A DNA stretch of 64,000 bases from Lysobacterales bacterium (GCA_016721015.1 JADKJL010000007.1:124001-188000); one strand, 5' to 3'; positions 52,170 to 60,932 are shown, numbered from the stretch's first letter. Numbers and translations: made by a program. The notes: generated by a model not told the origin, from the sequence alone.

Positions 52170-52700
52170 ATGAACATGTTTCGATACGCAAGATTCCTGC
52201 TTTTGTTGATGCTTGGCGCAACCATGACCACCGGCCAGGCGAGCGCCCAGATCTGTGCCTTGCCGGGGATCCTGACGCCGAATACGTCTTTCGCCATGGA
52301 TACATGTACGGGTGAACAATTCTTGCCGGTTGCCTGCGGCCTGTTCGTCTTGAGTGGACCCGCGGCGATCTTTCACCTGCCACTTGCTTACCCGATTGGC
52401 ACCATTTCGGTGCAATCGCTGAATGTCCAATACGATCCCGCAGTGTTCCTGCTGCAATCGCACTGCAACAGCAATGTCCAATGCGGGATGGCTGTCGATT
52501 CGGGACAGGCAATGGACGTCCTGAATCTCGCCGAAGTCGATTCCGGCGATTACTTTCTGGCCATCGCTCCGATGGAAACTTCGAATTCGATTCCTTGCGC
52601 ACCCGTCATCATCACCTATTCCGTAACCGCCGCGGAACAGGCGATCGCGCTGGATGGTGTTTTCCGAGCGGGCTTGAGCGCTCCGCCAACGGTTCCCTGA
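52170..52700 (+). CDS. Small exported protein of unknown function
   Basis: From ATG 52170 (AAGGGGCA ribosome site) a 176-residue precursor with signal peptide (FLLLLMLGATMTTGQASA). The mature part has six cysteines in close pairs (ICALPG, DTCTGE, VACG, SHCNSN, QCGM, IPCAP), likely in disulfides, and a beta-sandwich pattern (VDSGDYFLAIAPMETSN) similar to pre-peptidase C-terminal (PPC) domains. It follows the beta-helix gene by 120 bases on the same strand. I do not recognise a precise family. Confidence 0.7.
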   Translation: MNMFRYARFLLLLMLGATMTTGQASAQICALPGILTPNTSFAMDTCTGEQFLPVACGLFVLSGPAAIFHLPLAYPIGTISVQSLNVQYDPAVFLLQSHCNSNVQCGMAVDSGQAMDVLNLAEVDSGDYFLAIAPMETSNSIPCAPVIITYSVTAAEQAIALDGVFRAGLSAPPTVP

Positions 52701-52710
52701 GCCTCGACGC

Positions 52711-53637
52711 GGGTCAGATACGAGAGCCCACCTGCAACATTGTCAATCTGCTTGTTGCTGCTTCGCCGCCCTGACAATACGTCCGACCGTCGTGAAGTGG
52801 AGCTCGAAGTGCTCGCCAATCTGCTGGTAGCTGTATCCGCCGGATGCATGCGCCGCGATGATCGCCTCGTCACGCGTCGCGTGCCGGGCGGCAATGCGAT
52901 CAAGCGATGGCGGCGGCGCTCGGCGTTGCGCCCGTGGCACATTGACATCGTCGCTGGCTTTGGCATGGCGCAGACTCCTCGCCACAAAGGCATCGTCGCC
53001 GAGAAAAACCTGGCCGGTCACCTGCTGCCAGATCGAGTCGAAACCTTTCCCTTCCGCCACGAATTGCCGGTAGCGTCGACGCGCATCGCTTCGACGTTTG
53101 GCAAAGGCCGCCAGCAAGTCGTCGGTAGCCAGCCAGTCGGGTGACTCGACCTCACCCATCATGGCCCGATAACTGCTCCACGGCCATTTGGCTGGATCGC
53201 GCACCATGCGTGCCCGAACCGGATTCAGCACCACGTCGCGAGCCACCTCCAGCAGGTAACTGTCAGCTTCCACCAGGATGGCCTTGAAGCGGCCCTGAAA
53301 AAGATGGCCAACCCGGCCGTGCCGTCTATTGCTGGCTTGGGTGTACACGCCATTCAACTGGCGCATGCCCTTGGACAGATTGGCGTCCGGCGTTTCGATC
53401 AGCAGGTGGTAATGATTTCCCATCAGACAGTAAGCGTGACAGACCCAGTTGAAGTCCCTCACCACCTCCGCCAACACGGTCAAAAACCGTTCGCGATCCG
53501 CATCATCCTCATAGATCGCCTCACGACGATCGCCACGCGAGGTCACGTGATAGAGCGCACCGGCAAATTCAAGTCGGATGGGTCGAGCCATGGGGGCAGC
53601 CTACGCTTCGTCATGCTACATTGCTAGACCTGACCCC
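52711..53637. mobile_element. REP-associated transposase unit with inverted GGGTCAG ends
   Basis: The transposase gene at 52743-53591 is bounded by GGGTCAG (52711-52717) on the left and its complement CTGACCCC (53630-53637) on the right, with GCAACATTG and CTACATTGC following inside the ends. The right end falls exactly where the neighbouring transposase gene (53611-54087) loses its homology, so this unit appears to have inserted there. No flanking duplication is evident. Confidence 0.5.
52743..53591 (-). CDS. REP-associated tyrosine transposase (Y1_Tnp family)
   Basis: A 282-residue protein of the IS200-like HUH transposase family used for REP elements. It starts MARPIRLEFAGALYHVTSRG, has the metal-binding HUH motif in GNHYHLLIET, the catalytic Tyr in RQLNGVYTQASNR, and the GHLFQGRFKAILVE and DVVLNPVRARMV motifs. 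The C-terminal 60 residues look like a helix-turn-helix (GYSYQQIGEHFELHFTTVGRIVRAAK), as in the longer members. It appears full-length and possibly active. REP-like palindromes are present at 36.1 kb. Confidence 0.92.
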   Translation of the reverse strand: MARPIRLEFAGALYHVTSRGDRREAIYEDDADRERFLTVLAEVVRDFNWVCHAYCLMGNHYHLLIETPDANLSKGMRQLNGVYTQASNRRHGRVGHLFQGRFKAILVEADSYLLEVARDVVLNPVRARMVRDPAKWPWSSYRAMMGEVESPDWLATDDLLAAFAKRRSDARRRYRQFVAEGKGFDSIWQQVTGQVFLGDDAFVARSLRHAKASDDVNVPRAQRRAPPPSLDRIAARHATRDEAIIAAHASGGYSYQQIGEHFELHFTTVGRIVRAAKQQQAD

Positions 53638-54087
53638 TTCTCCTGCAATCGGCTCGTTGAGGCTGCGCATGAACCACGACAGGTTACCCAGGCGTTGGCG
53701 ACAGAGTGCAAGACGTTCGGCGTTGCCGAGCAGGGTTTGTTCTTTGGTTCGACAGGCTTCTTGATCCACATCACCGTTGACCGTGGCCGGAAACAATCGG
53801 ATCCACCGCGCGGCGACTTCCTCATCAGACCAGGCGGCTGCGGCGCCCGGATTGATGCGCACCACGACGTGCACATGGTTGCTCATGACAGCGTAGGCAT
53901 ACAGCCCAACTGCAAAGATCTCGGCGAGTTCCAGCAGCCGCTGTTCCACCCATTCCCGTCGATGTTCGTAGGACGTCCCGTTGTAGGGATCGAGCCCGCA
54001 CAGCCAAGCCCGCCGCACGCAGCGTGAGATGCAGTGGTAGAACCCGGGCGATTCCGGATCGACAAGTAGGCTGCGCGCAGAGGTCAT
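53611..54087 (-). pseudogene. REP-associated-type transposase, 3' truncated
   Basis: 158 residues that match the N-terminal half of a second, different Y1_Tnp transposase: LVDPESPGFYHCISRCVRRAWLCG, the HUH motif in SNHVHVVVRI and SWFMRSLNEPIA. The family normally continues through ...GRFWEGRFK and DLNPIRA to over 300 residues; here it breaks after NEPIA at about 53645, where the GGGTCAG border of the adjacent transposase unit begins. The residues GEGVRSSNVA are read from that border. Confidence 0.8.
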
Positions 54088-54166
54088 GCATGAAGCGTGA
54101 CTTGGCCGGGCGTCGTTGTCTGTAGGAAATCGCTGACTAACGGAGTAGGGAATAGGCGGGATTGTG

Positions 54167-54295
54167 GATGTCTTACAGCAACGCGCCTACGGCCGCGACG
54201 ACTTTCGCGCGATGGTCGAGGCCAAGACCCAGCGCTTCGCGAGCGTGCGTCCGGCACATCGACCACCACGGACACCACCGAATCCGGATAAGTGA
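54167..54295 (+). pseudogene. C-terminal remnant of a REP-associated transposase
   Basis: A 43-codon fragment without a start: LQQRAYGRDDFRAMVEAKTQ followed by RPAHRPPRTPPNPDK and a TGA. The YGRDxFR...VEAKTQR pattern with a Pro/Arg-rich end is that of the C-terminus of Y1_Tnp transposases of the type truncated at 53611, but it lies on the opposite strand, so the copy was rearranged. Identification is from pattern memory. Confidence 0.5.
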
Positions 54296-54314
54296 ACCCG
54301 ACCCCGTTCTTGGT

Positions 54315-55151
54315 TCAGCGTTGCCCTAACCCTTGTTCTCCGGATCCCGCGTCTCCGATCGGATCACCGATTGCATAGGCTCTGCTACCCCAGTACGCCC
54401 AGGCTTCTATCATTTTCTTCCTCGACCTCTCGTCCAGTGTAGAACTTGGTAAATATATTGGATATTTTGTCATGTGGGGAAGTAGAACAGCCACTAATTC
54501 ACCACGCGTTCTAAGCCCATGATGGTATACGCCTTCTCTGCTCGGGTAGGGCGGCCGAAAGCTACCGACCGTCAATGTCGATTTAGACCCTATGGCGCGA
54601 GCTATGCACGCGAATTCCGAGGGCTTAAAGGGTAACGACCGGAAAAGCCCGTCGATCGCTTCTTGTTGATGTGAGCCATCCAGTCTTGAAAGTAGGCTCT
54701 CGATTTTTCTCGGGCACTCTGCGTTTCGATTCAGGAAGGCGACTGCGACGCGCTTAGCGGCTCGAATCTCTTCCTCAACGCCAACGTCGTCGTAACCTTC
54801 GGCGTCAAAGATTCCTATACTAGGAGACCACTGAATTTCATCCTGACCTGATTCATTAAAATACTTTTCAATTAGAAGAATTATTTTTTTACCTTCATAA
54901 ATCGAAGGAAGAGGCTCATGAGCAGGATTGTTAAGAAGGAAGTTGCGCTTCCCGGCGTTACCAATAACGGAAACGACATAATTCGCTAGATTGCTATCAA
55001 TGTTATATTCGTCAATAGACGTTATTTCACCGACAGTGTATGAACTTGCTAGAATTAGCCCAACCTCTCTATCAAGATTCAAATCCGACGCGAAAGAACA
55101 ATGCGACCATACGAATATAGTCAATAACATTTTAAACATCATGATCTTCAT
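54315..55151 (-). CDS. Exported protein, probable immunity partner of the RHS metallopeptidase
   Basis: A 278-residue protein with a signal peptide (MLLTIFVWSHCSFA). Its base composition is clearly poorer in G+C than the surroundings, a sign of recent acquisition. No family is recognised; the sequence is mixed alpha/beta with KKIILLIEKYF and EAWAYWGSRAYAIGDPIGD. Its ATG overlaps the stop of the metallopeptidase fragment by four bases (ATGA), and toxin-immunity pairs are often coupled this way. Export to the periplasm would suit a toxin that acts there. Immunity function is inference. Confidence 0.65.
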   Translation of the reverse strand: MKIMMFKMLLTIFVWSHCSFASDLNLDREVGLILASSYTVGEITSIDEYNIDSNLANYVVSVIGNAGKRNFLLNNPAHEPLPSIYEGKKIILLIEKYFNESGQDEIQWSPSIGIFDAEGYDDVGVEEEIRAAKRVAVAFLNRNAECPRKIESLLSRLDGSHQQEAIDGLFRSLPFKPSEFACIARAIGSKSTLTVGSFRPPYPSREGVYHHGLRTRGELVAVLLPHMTKYPIYLPSSTLDERSRKKMIEAWAYWGSRAYAIGDPIGDAGSGEQGLGQR

Positions 55152-55545
55152 TTTTTCTCCGCTGCTCGTAGGGATGGCTTCCAGCCCATTGAGGTGTTCT
55201 CCAAAATGATTCCTATTTGCTCATGGTTTAATTGAGGCGACATATCACCCATTAAATTTCCTCGATAACCAGGATCGGGCACCGAATATCCATTGTTTGG
55301 CGCATCACGGTACCTATCTATCAATCCAAATGCATGGGCCAACTCATGATTGAATGTTGAGTTCGAAGCAGCCGCGTCCAGATTCATTCCGAAGACTCTT
55401 TTTACAAACCTCGTAGTGATTGAATTGACTTCGCTTCTGAAGGTAATACCTTCAACTTTCACGTTTAAAGCATGCCTCGTTCCTGGCGCGACCTGGACGA
55501 TATCAATTGGAACGCCTTGGGAAGCGTAGAATTGGCACCTTCATC
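55148..55545 (-). pseudogene. Metallopeptidase toxin domain, separated from the RHS protein by frameshifts
   Basis: The frame from about 55545 down reads FYASQGVPIDIVQVAPGTRH then GITFRSEVNSITTRFVKRVF and the zinc motif HELAHAFGLID (HExxHxxGxxD, as in snapalysin-type metzincins) with NLMGDMSPQLNHEQIG after it. It has no proper start (GTG 55462 is possible) and continues, across apparent indels near 55529-55533 and 55641-55650, from the RHS frame. It is thus the C-terminal toxin tip of the RHS protein, broken by frameshifts, not an independent gene. Confidence 0.75.
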
Positions 55546-56837
55546 AAAGTGGGCGTCGCGAGGCGAACCGGCCGTAGGTAAATGACCCGCGAATAGCCGC
55601 GCCCGAGCCTTTCCGATTGAGGGTTTTTGCAGGCCCCAATCCAACACCTACAGCTTACTATCTTGTCCGCCGGCTGCTGCAGCGCGCTCTTAATCTTGTT
55701 GAGCAGGTCAGCCCCGTTCCTCGGCCCCAATCCCGCAGGCGCGCCGCCCGCAGTCAGCGAGTTGCGCAAGTCACCCGCCGGGCCTCCCAGAAACGCTTTG
55801 TCTCTCGCTCGCTGACACGGTTCTGCACCCATGCAGCTACCCTGTTGCGCGTCAATCCTTTCCTGCATGTAACTCTCGATGCGGCTCATCATGAAGCCAC
55901 TCGGATCCCTCCCACTCAATGGATTGTTCATGATGTAGGAGTAAGGATTCAGGCTCTGACTATTGCTCGGAAACTGGATAACCGGATCTACCGAATAGAA
56001 CCTGCCAAGCTTCGGATCGTAGATGCGTCCGTTCATGTGAATGACGCGTGCCGAGTCGACGTGCTCGTGGCCGGTGAAGCCCCTCAAGGTGGTTGGCGCC
56101 AACCCCAAATTCGATGGCACTCGCGGCGAGAAGTCGCCGTTGGTCACCGCACCGAAACTGTCGAATCCGCGCGTCTCCGTAACACCGCTCGCGTTGGTTT
56201 GCGCCAGTGGTGAACCCAGCCGATCGCGCAACTGGCCGACCGCCACGAAGCTGCCGCCGTCGGTTTGAAGGATGGTCACCGGACCGATTTCGTGGCGCAG
56301 GTTCGTCGAGCCTCCATTCACCGACTTCTCGTAACCGCGCGCACCGAACCGCGTTGTCGTGGTCACGACTCCTTCCACCGCCACTTCCTGATAGCGCTGG
56401 CCGTTCGCCCCATAGCGGAAGTCTGATGAGCCCACCGCATAACGCTGCAAACGCAAGGCCTGATTCTGGAAATCATAAGCCGCAGCGGTCAGCGAGTTAC
56501 CGCCGTTGACGTTGCCGTTGGCATCGCAGGTGAATGTGTCCGGGCCGCCCGGGCCGGTGTTGCCCTTCGGCACCCCCGTCACGAAATGCGGACGCCCGGG
56601 ACAGCCGGCACCACCGTACTCGTAGAAACCCGCGCCGTAGTCGCTCTTGGAGGTCAAATTGCCGTTGGCAGCATAGGTGTAGCTGGTGCTCGATGGCCCG
56701 ACCGCTGTCATGCGTTCCGCAAGGGTGAGCCTCTGCAGGCGATCGTAGCTGTATTGCTCATAGACCGGAGTTGCGCTCCCACGTTCCTGACGCTTGAGAT
56801 TGCCGAAGCTGTCATAAAGATAGCCCACGCGCTCCAT
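55503..56837 (-). CDS. RHS repeat protein, C-terminal fragment with associated core domain
   Basis: 444 residues with YD-repeats (YLYDSFGNLKRQERG, YSYDRLQRL, YTYAANGNL, FTCDANGNV) and a complete RHS-associated core (MNGRIYDPKLGRFYSVDP, SLNPYSYIMNNPLSGRDPSG), the point at which the shell is cut from its toxin tip. Full RHS proteins exceed 1,000 residues; this copy starts abruptly next to a GGGGTCAGAG/GGGACGGAGG repeat at 56.88 kb, with no signal peptide or N-terminal domain. Its last 60 residues leave the natural frame. It is most likely an orphan RHS tip, displaced from a full gene. Confidence 0.85.
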   Translation of the reverse strand: MERVGYLYDSFGNLKRQERGSATPVYEQYSYDRLQRLTLAERMTAVGPSSTSYTYAANGNLTSKSDYGAGFYEYGGAGCPGRPHFVTGVPKGNTGPGGPDTFTCDANGNVNGGNSLTAAAYDFQNQALRLQRYAVGSSDFRYGANGQRYQEVAVEGVVTTTTRFGARGYEKSVNGGSTNLRHEIGPVTILQTDGGSFVAVGQLRDRLGSPLAQTNASGVTETRGFDSFGAVTNGDFSPRVPSNLGLAPTTLRGFTGHEHVDSARVIHMNGRIYDPKLGRFYSVDPVIQFPSNSQSLNPYSYIMNNPLSGRDPSGFMMSRIESYMQERIDAQQGSCMGAEPCQRARDKAFLGGPAGDLRNSLTAGGAPAGLGPRNGADLLNKIKSALQQPADKIVSCRCWIGACKNPQSERLGRGYSRVIYLRPVRLATPTLMKVPILRFPRRSN

Positions 56838-56857
56838 ATCCGGAATGAATCTGCGCG

Positions 56858-56947
56858 ACCATCAATGGCGACCATCAATGGGGTCAGAGTCATTGATTTG
56901 CGAAAAAGGGGACCGAAAAAGGGGACGGAGGAATTATCCGTTTGAAA
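56858..56947. repeat. GGGGTCAGAG and GGGACGGAGGAAT repeats bordering the RHS fragment
   Basis: A tandem GCGACCATCAATG duplication (56858-56882) leads into GGGGTCAGAGTCATTGATTT, then AAAAAGGGGACC and a full GGGACGGAGGAATTATCCG-TTTGAAAC copy (56914-56947). The last is nearly the same as the copy at 36341. The block marks the 5' breakpoint of the RHS gene. Confidence 0.7.
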
Positions 56948-57098
56948 CTGCCTTCCTCGGCAAGCCGTTGGCCCATTCGTGCGTGACCTGTCTGCGCCTC
57001 CCCTTTCCTGATCATGACAAACCCGCATTTGCTATGGTGCGGAGCGATTCGGTATGACATATGTCCGATGCGACCACGATCTGGATCTGGGGCGGGCG

Positions 57099-58097
57099 AT
57101 GCGAGGAGTTCTTGTGAGTGGCTTGATGCTGCTTGTGCTGGCCGGATGCGGAGTGCGCGACTATCCCGATGACTGGCCAAGCCCCGATCCGAACTGGTTG
57201 TCGAGGAAAGGCGGTTGCCCCGACCTCGCCGGCGATTACGATTCGGTCAATTCCGAGCTGAGCTGGCTGTTCAGTGCCAACCCGGATTACCACGTGGCGC
57301 GCAAGACGTGGACGGAACATCACGCACGCGTGGAGCAAGCCGATGACGGCAGCTGGCTCAGGATCACGACCAACTTGAATGCGCGAGGCTTCGAGGACTA
57401 TCGCGAGCGCATGCTCAAGTTCAACCGGGAGACCAACGGCTTTCCGATAGATGGATGGCTCGAGCTGAAGGTTGGCGTGGACTATGAGTGTTCGGGTGGC
57501 TGGCTGAGAGGACTGCGCTTCGAGCAAGCGGAAAAAGTGGGAGGGCTGCAGCGCAAGTCCCTGCAGTTGCGCACGGACAAGAGCGGCGGCCTGATTGCCG
57601 GCGCGACGGTGGAAATCGATCAGTCGCTGTCATGGGGAGACAGCAGACCCATTCCACTCGGCAGCAGCAAGGGCACGCAATGGTTCCGCTGGCCGAAGCG
57701 TGATCCGGCCGACGACGAGGCATTGCTGGCGATGCAGGAAGTTGACGTGCGGCGTTATCCCTGGGCCAACAATGGAAACTTCGTTCCGATGCGTTTTACC
57801 AGTTTCTTTCTGGCGCCAATCTGCGTCCGCTTCTTTGACGGGGACTATTCGGAAGGCGTGCGTGGCCCGGAACAAGTCCGCTCCAGGGACGATCGCCGAC
57901 CGCCTGCACCGGTCTGTCCGGAATCCTGGGGCAAGTTCGATTTCGGTGAAGTCTTTCGGCGCGAATTGACGGTGCCGGGTGATCATCCGCGCAAGTACCG
58001 CATCGAGTGGTTTGTCCTCGGCGAGGATGAAAGCAAACCCGAAGTCATCCGTATCGCCGACGTTCGCAAACTTCCGGTGATGCCAAGGCGCGACTGA
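57099..58097 (+). CDS. Predicted lipoprotein of unknown function
   Basis: From ATG 57099 the product has 332 residues with a type II signal peptide, MRGVLVSGLMLLVLAGCG (lipobox LAGC, Cys17). After a Pro-rich linker (DYPDDWPSPDPNW) comes a mixed domain with CPDLAGDYDSVNSELSW and a later YECSGGWLRGL; the CPDLxGxY phrase is common to several bacterial outer-membrane lipoproteins. An earlier ATG (57054) would remove the signal from the N-terminus. It is flanked by dispersed repeats on both sides. Function is unknown. Confidence 0.75.
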   Translation: MRGVLVSGLMLLVLAGCGVRDYPDDWPSPDPNWLSRKGGCPDLAGDYDSVNSELSWLFSANPDYHVARKTWTEHHARVEQADDGSWLRITTNLNARGFEDYRERMLKFNRETNGFPIDGWLELKVGVDYECSGGWLRGLRFEQAEKVGGLQRKSLQLRTDKSGGLIAGATVEIDQSLSWGDSRPIPLGSSKGTQWFRWPKRDPADDEALLAMQEVDVRRYPWANNGNFVPMRFTSFFLAPICVRFFDGDYSEGVRGPEQVRSRDDRRPPAPVCPESWGKFDFGEVFRRELTVPGDHPRKYRIEWFVLGEDESKPEVIRIADVRKLPVMPRRD

Positions 58098-58107
58098 TCG
58101 AGCACCT

Positions 58108-58127
58108 AAAACGGGACGGAGGAATCA
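58108..58127 (+). repeat. Short copy of the GGGACGGAGGAAT repeat
   Basis: AAACGGGACGGAGGAATCAC, just after the lipoprotein stop codon. It lacks the TTTGAAAC continuation of the long copies. Confidence 0.55.
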
Positions 58128-58215
58128 CTTGTTTTAATTCTGGCTTTTTTTGGATTGTTCGGCGAGAAGTAGACCAATTCGTCCGTGGAGGTATCTCCTC
58201 CCACCTGCCCCGCAT

Positions 58216-58578
58216 TCACTCCAGAGACGGAATGGCGCCTCGAATATCACGTTGCGACAAAACTAATTCTACGCCTGCGATTTCCGCTTCGTGTTGCAAG
58301 TCGTTGACTAGAGCTTGCGCTTGAGGGGCCACGCGAAACGAATATGAAATGAGAATCCGGATCCGTGATTTCATTTGGCAGCCATAGCGCTCTCGAATAG
58401 TCGGATTCGTGGCGCATAGAACTTCGTTGAGATAGCTTCTGATCTTTTTTCGAAGTGCGTTGAGTGTGAAGGGCGAGCCATCCAAATCTCCGACGCAAGA
58501 GATAAGCAGGTCCAAACCCCCATCAACTCGAACGCCCACCACGTCGATTGAATCGAATTTTGAAATCGTTGAATTCAT
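58216..58578 (-). CDS. Small hypothetical protein, possibly DUF6572-like
   Basis: 120 residues, soluble, G+C-poorer than neighbours. The opening FDSIDVVGVRVDGGLDLLIS and NALRKKIRSYLNEVLCATNP have the pattern of small DUF6572-type proteins (a two-strand D-x-V-G-x start, then a helix with K-I-x-x-Y-L). The C-terminal half (RIRILISYSFRVAPQAQALVND) fits the same fold. The gene lies between two GGGACGGAGG repeats, as might a mobile immunity-type cassette, but no toxin is next to it. The family link is tentative. Confidence 0.5.
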   Translation of the reverse strand: MNSTISKFDSIDVVGVRVDGGLDLLISCVGDLDGSPFTLNALRKKIRSYLNEVLCATNPTIRERYGCQMKSRIRILISYSFRVAPQAQALVNDLQHEAEIAGVELVLSQRDIRGAIPSLE

Positions 58579-58645
58579 TGGGTTTCTGCGCGACGTTTAT
58601 TCGTCGAAGGCACCGATTGTTTGCGTCGGGTTCGACTACCGGACG

Positions 58646-58671
58646 TCAAAAAGAGGACGGAGGAATTATCC
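58646..58671 (+). repeat. Copy of the GGACGGAGGAATTATCC repeat
   Basis: CAAAAAGAGGACGGAGGAAT followed by TATCCAA. It is the most rightward copy in the window; the DNA from here to 58832 has no gene. Confidence 0.55.
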
Positions 58672-58832
58672 AACCTAAATTGGGCTCACGCTGAATCTTC
58701 CTGAAGTGATTACCTGCATCGGTCTTCGCTTCAGCAAATGCACCCTGCGCTTGCATCAGCGACGCATGGCTCAACGAGGCAATGCCGGGCTCGCTGACAG
58801 ACCCGACGACGGCTCGGATGGCGACCTGACGG

Positions 58833-59711
58833 TCAGGTTGCCCAGCCGCCGATCACGATCACCGCGATGACGGCGATCCACGCGTACAACGCGCGACGCA
58901 GGATGACGCGCGTGTCGGCGAGTTCGGTGAGCGGATCTCCGATGCTCTCGATGCCACCATCGCCGGCGGCCACGTCGGCATCGACACCGGCACGCGCGAT
59001 GGCGCCGAGAAAGCCGAGATCGAGCGTGAAATATCCCTGTCCATGGGAGGCGTGGTATTCGCGCCAGGCGCGCACGCTGGCATCGAAATCGGTGACCAGG
59101 GCCAACGTCCAGGCGAGCAGATGCGCGGGCAGCCAGTCGAGAATCCGCGCGGTTCTTTCAAAAGTTGGACGCAGATCCCCGGCCGCTTCGGCAAACGCCG
59201 GTGATCGGGCGAGCAGGTGCACGAGTCGATAACCAACAGCACCGATCGGGCCGATCAGGGAAAACCAGAACAGCACACCGAAACGTCGCGACAGGGCCGC
59301 GGCGAAGCTGGCTTCGACCACCGCTGCCGCATTGAACGGCAAAACCTGTTCGCTGATGCCATCGTTGAGGCGCTGTACCGCTGCCCGGCGTCGTTCGCTG
59401 TCCGGCGCCTTGAGCACGCCATCGATATCCTCATCCAGATCACGCGGTCCCCAGCTGAGGTAGAGCGCGACGACCATGAAGGCAAGCTCGAGAAAGCCGA
59501 ACCAGTGTCGATGCAATGCCGCCTGGATCAGCGCCGTGGCCACCAGCAGCAAGCCAGTGATCCAAAGGGTTCGCGACGCATGGCCATGGCCACCTGAATC
59601 GGCCGGCGTCAGCCAGCCGCGCAACCAGCCGAAACGCCGGTAGCGAGCAAGATCCGGAAGCGCGTGCATGCTCAACAGCACAAGGAGAATCGCGATCAGG
59701 GACTTGGCCAT
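58833..59711 (-). CDS. ampE: AmpE-like membrane protein
   Basis: A 292-residue membrane protein of the AmpE/CobD group. Features: N-terminal helix MAKSLIAILLVLLSMHALPD, ALYLSWGPRDLDEDIDGVL, the family core RRFGVLFWFSLIGPIGAVGYRLVHLL, WLPAHLLAWTLALVTDFDASVRAWRE and a closing helix. AmpE is an inner-membrane sensor-like protein linked in enterobacteria with AmpD and beta-lactamase induction; in other groups its role is less clear. It stands 58 bases from nudC on the same strand. Confidence 0.85.
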   Translation of the reverse strand: MAKSLIAILLVLLSMHALPDLARYRRFGWLRGWLTPADSGGHGHASRTLWITGLLLVATALIQAALHRHWFGFLELAFMVVALYLSWGPRDLDEDIDGVLKAPDSERRRAAVQRLNDGISEQVLPFNAAAVVEASFAAALSRRFGVLFWFSLIGPIGAVGYRLVHLLARSPAFAEAAGDLRPTFERTARILDWLPAHLLAWTLALVTDFDASVRAWREYHASHGQGYFTLDLGFLGAIARAGVDADVAAGDGGIESIGDPLTELADTRVILRRALYAWIAVIAVIVIGGWAT

Positions 59712-59769
59712 GGGATCCGGCGCTGACGGGAATGTTCCGGATTGTAGCGGGCACAGCCCGCGCGTCCAG

Positions 59770-60735
59770 TCATTGCCGGAGGGTCGGCAATTTCAGTTCG
59801 GAAAGCTCCAGCCCTCCGGCCTGCTTGAGCCAATGTTCGATCAATCGCCAGGAAACCGACAACGGTGGCGGCAGGCCGAGCACGCCCGATGCCACGTCAC
59901 TGACAAATTCATCGACTTCGAACCAGCGCGCCTCCTCGATCTCGTCACCGACCTTGATCGTCGGATCGTCCGCGCGCGCGGTGAACCCGAGCATCAGCGA
60001 GGACGGAAACGGCCACGGCTGCGAGGAGTGGTAATCGCTGTCGACCACACGCACGCCAGCTTCCTCGAACACTTCGCGGCGGACGGCATCTTCAAGCGTC
60101 TCGCCGGGCTCGACGAAACCGGCCAGTGTCGAGAAGCGACCCCTTGGCCACGCCGCCTGACGCCCGAGCAGACAGGCATCACGCCAGGTGACGATGACAA
60201 TGATGGCCGGATCCGTGCGCGGGTAGTGCTCGATCGCGCAAGCTGGATTGCTGCAATGTGCGCGATGGCCCGCCCATTCGAGGGCAAGCGCGCTGCCACA
60301 GGCGCTGCACCAGTGCGTGCGTGCCTGCCAGTGGGCCAACCCGCGCGCATACGCAAACAGACCGGCCTCGAACGCGGGCAGCACCCTTCCGGCGCTGCGC
60401 AGATCGATGAACTGCCCACCATTGGCATCGGCGATGCGCTGCGCATCGGCGGCATCCGCTGCGAGCAGGAAATGCGGCGCATGGTTCTCGTCTACGCCGA
60501 GCAGAGTCGGTGACGCCTGCGCCAGCCACTCACCTTGTTGCGAGACATCAAGCAGTCGCAAGTGTTGCGCATCCGGCCCGGCCAACGCCTTGCCGTCGGG
60601 ATCGAGAACCACGAACCGCGACTTGGGCGAGTGCAACGCCTGATCGAGCCAGGCCCGATCCGGTCGACGCTCACTGCAACGATCAAGGGCCAGCCCTGCA
60701 AAGACGTTCAGACGGCTGCGTGACTCGGCACTCAT
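59770..60735 (-). CDS. nudC: NADH pyrophosphatase / RNA decapping hydrolase NudC
   Basis: The product has 321 residues. An N-terminal domain is followed by a four-Cys zinc site (CSACGS...CSNPAC, about 142-165) and a Nudix domain with the box GFVEPGETLEDAVRREVFEE (consensus GX5EX7REUXEEXGU; completed by AGV). The NudC signature SQPWPFPSSLM follows at the usual spacing. It hydrolyses NADH to NMNH and AMP and removes NAD caps from RNA in other bacteria. Likely co-transcribed with ampE downstream. Confidence 0.93.
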   Translation of the reverse strand: MSAESRSRLNVFAGLALDRCSERRPDRAWLDQALHSPKSRFVVLDPDGKALAGPDAQHLRLLDVSQQGEWLAQASPTLLGVDENHAPHFLLAADAADAQRIADANGGQFIDLRSAGRVLPAFEAGLFAYARGLAHWQARTHWCSACGSALALEWAGHRAHCSNPACAIEHYPRTDPAIIVIVTWRDACLLGRQAAWPRGRFSTLAGFVEPGETLEDAVRREVFEEAGVRVVDSDYHSSQPWPFPSSLMLGFTARADDPTIKVGDEIEEARWFEVDEFVSDVASGVLGLPPPLSVSWRLIEHWLKQAGGLELSELKLPTLRQ

Positions 60736-60932
60736 TGGCCCGCACTCCCGCCAGGTAGTCGCTGCAGGCCAGGCGTCCGTCGACTTTCGCCGGAGGCGGC
60801 GAGAATTCGGCTGTGCGAGCGCAGATTCTTGACGATTTGCAGGCCCATCGCGGTGCTACGGGTCAAATAGCGGGGGGAATAGGGATCGCACGGTCTCATT
60901 CGCAGCCCGGCCGAGTGAAGTCCGGCCGGCGC

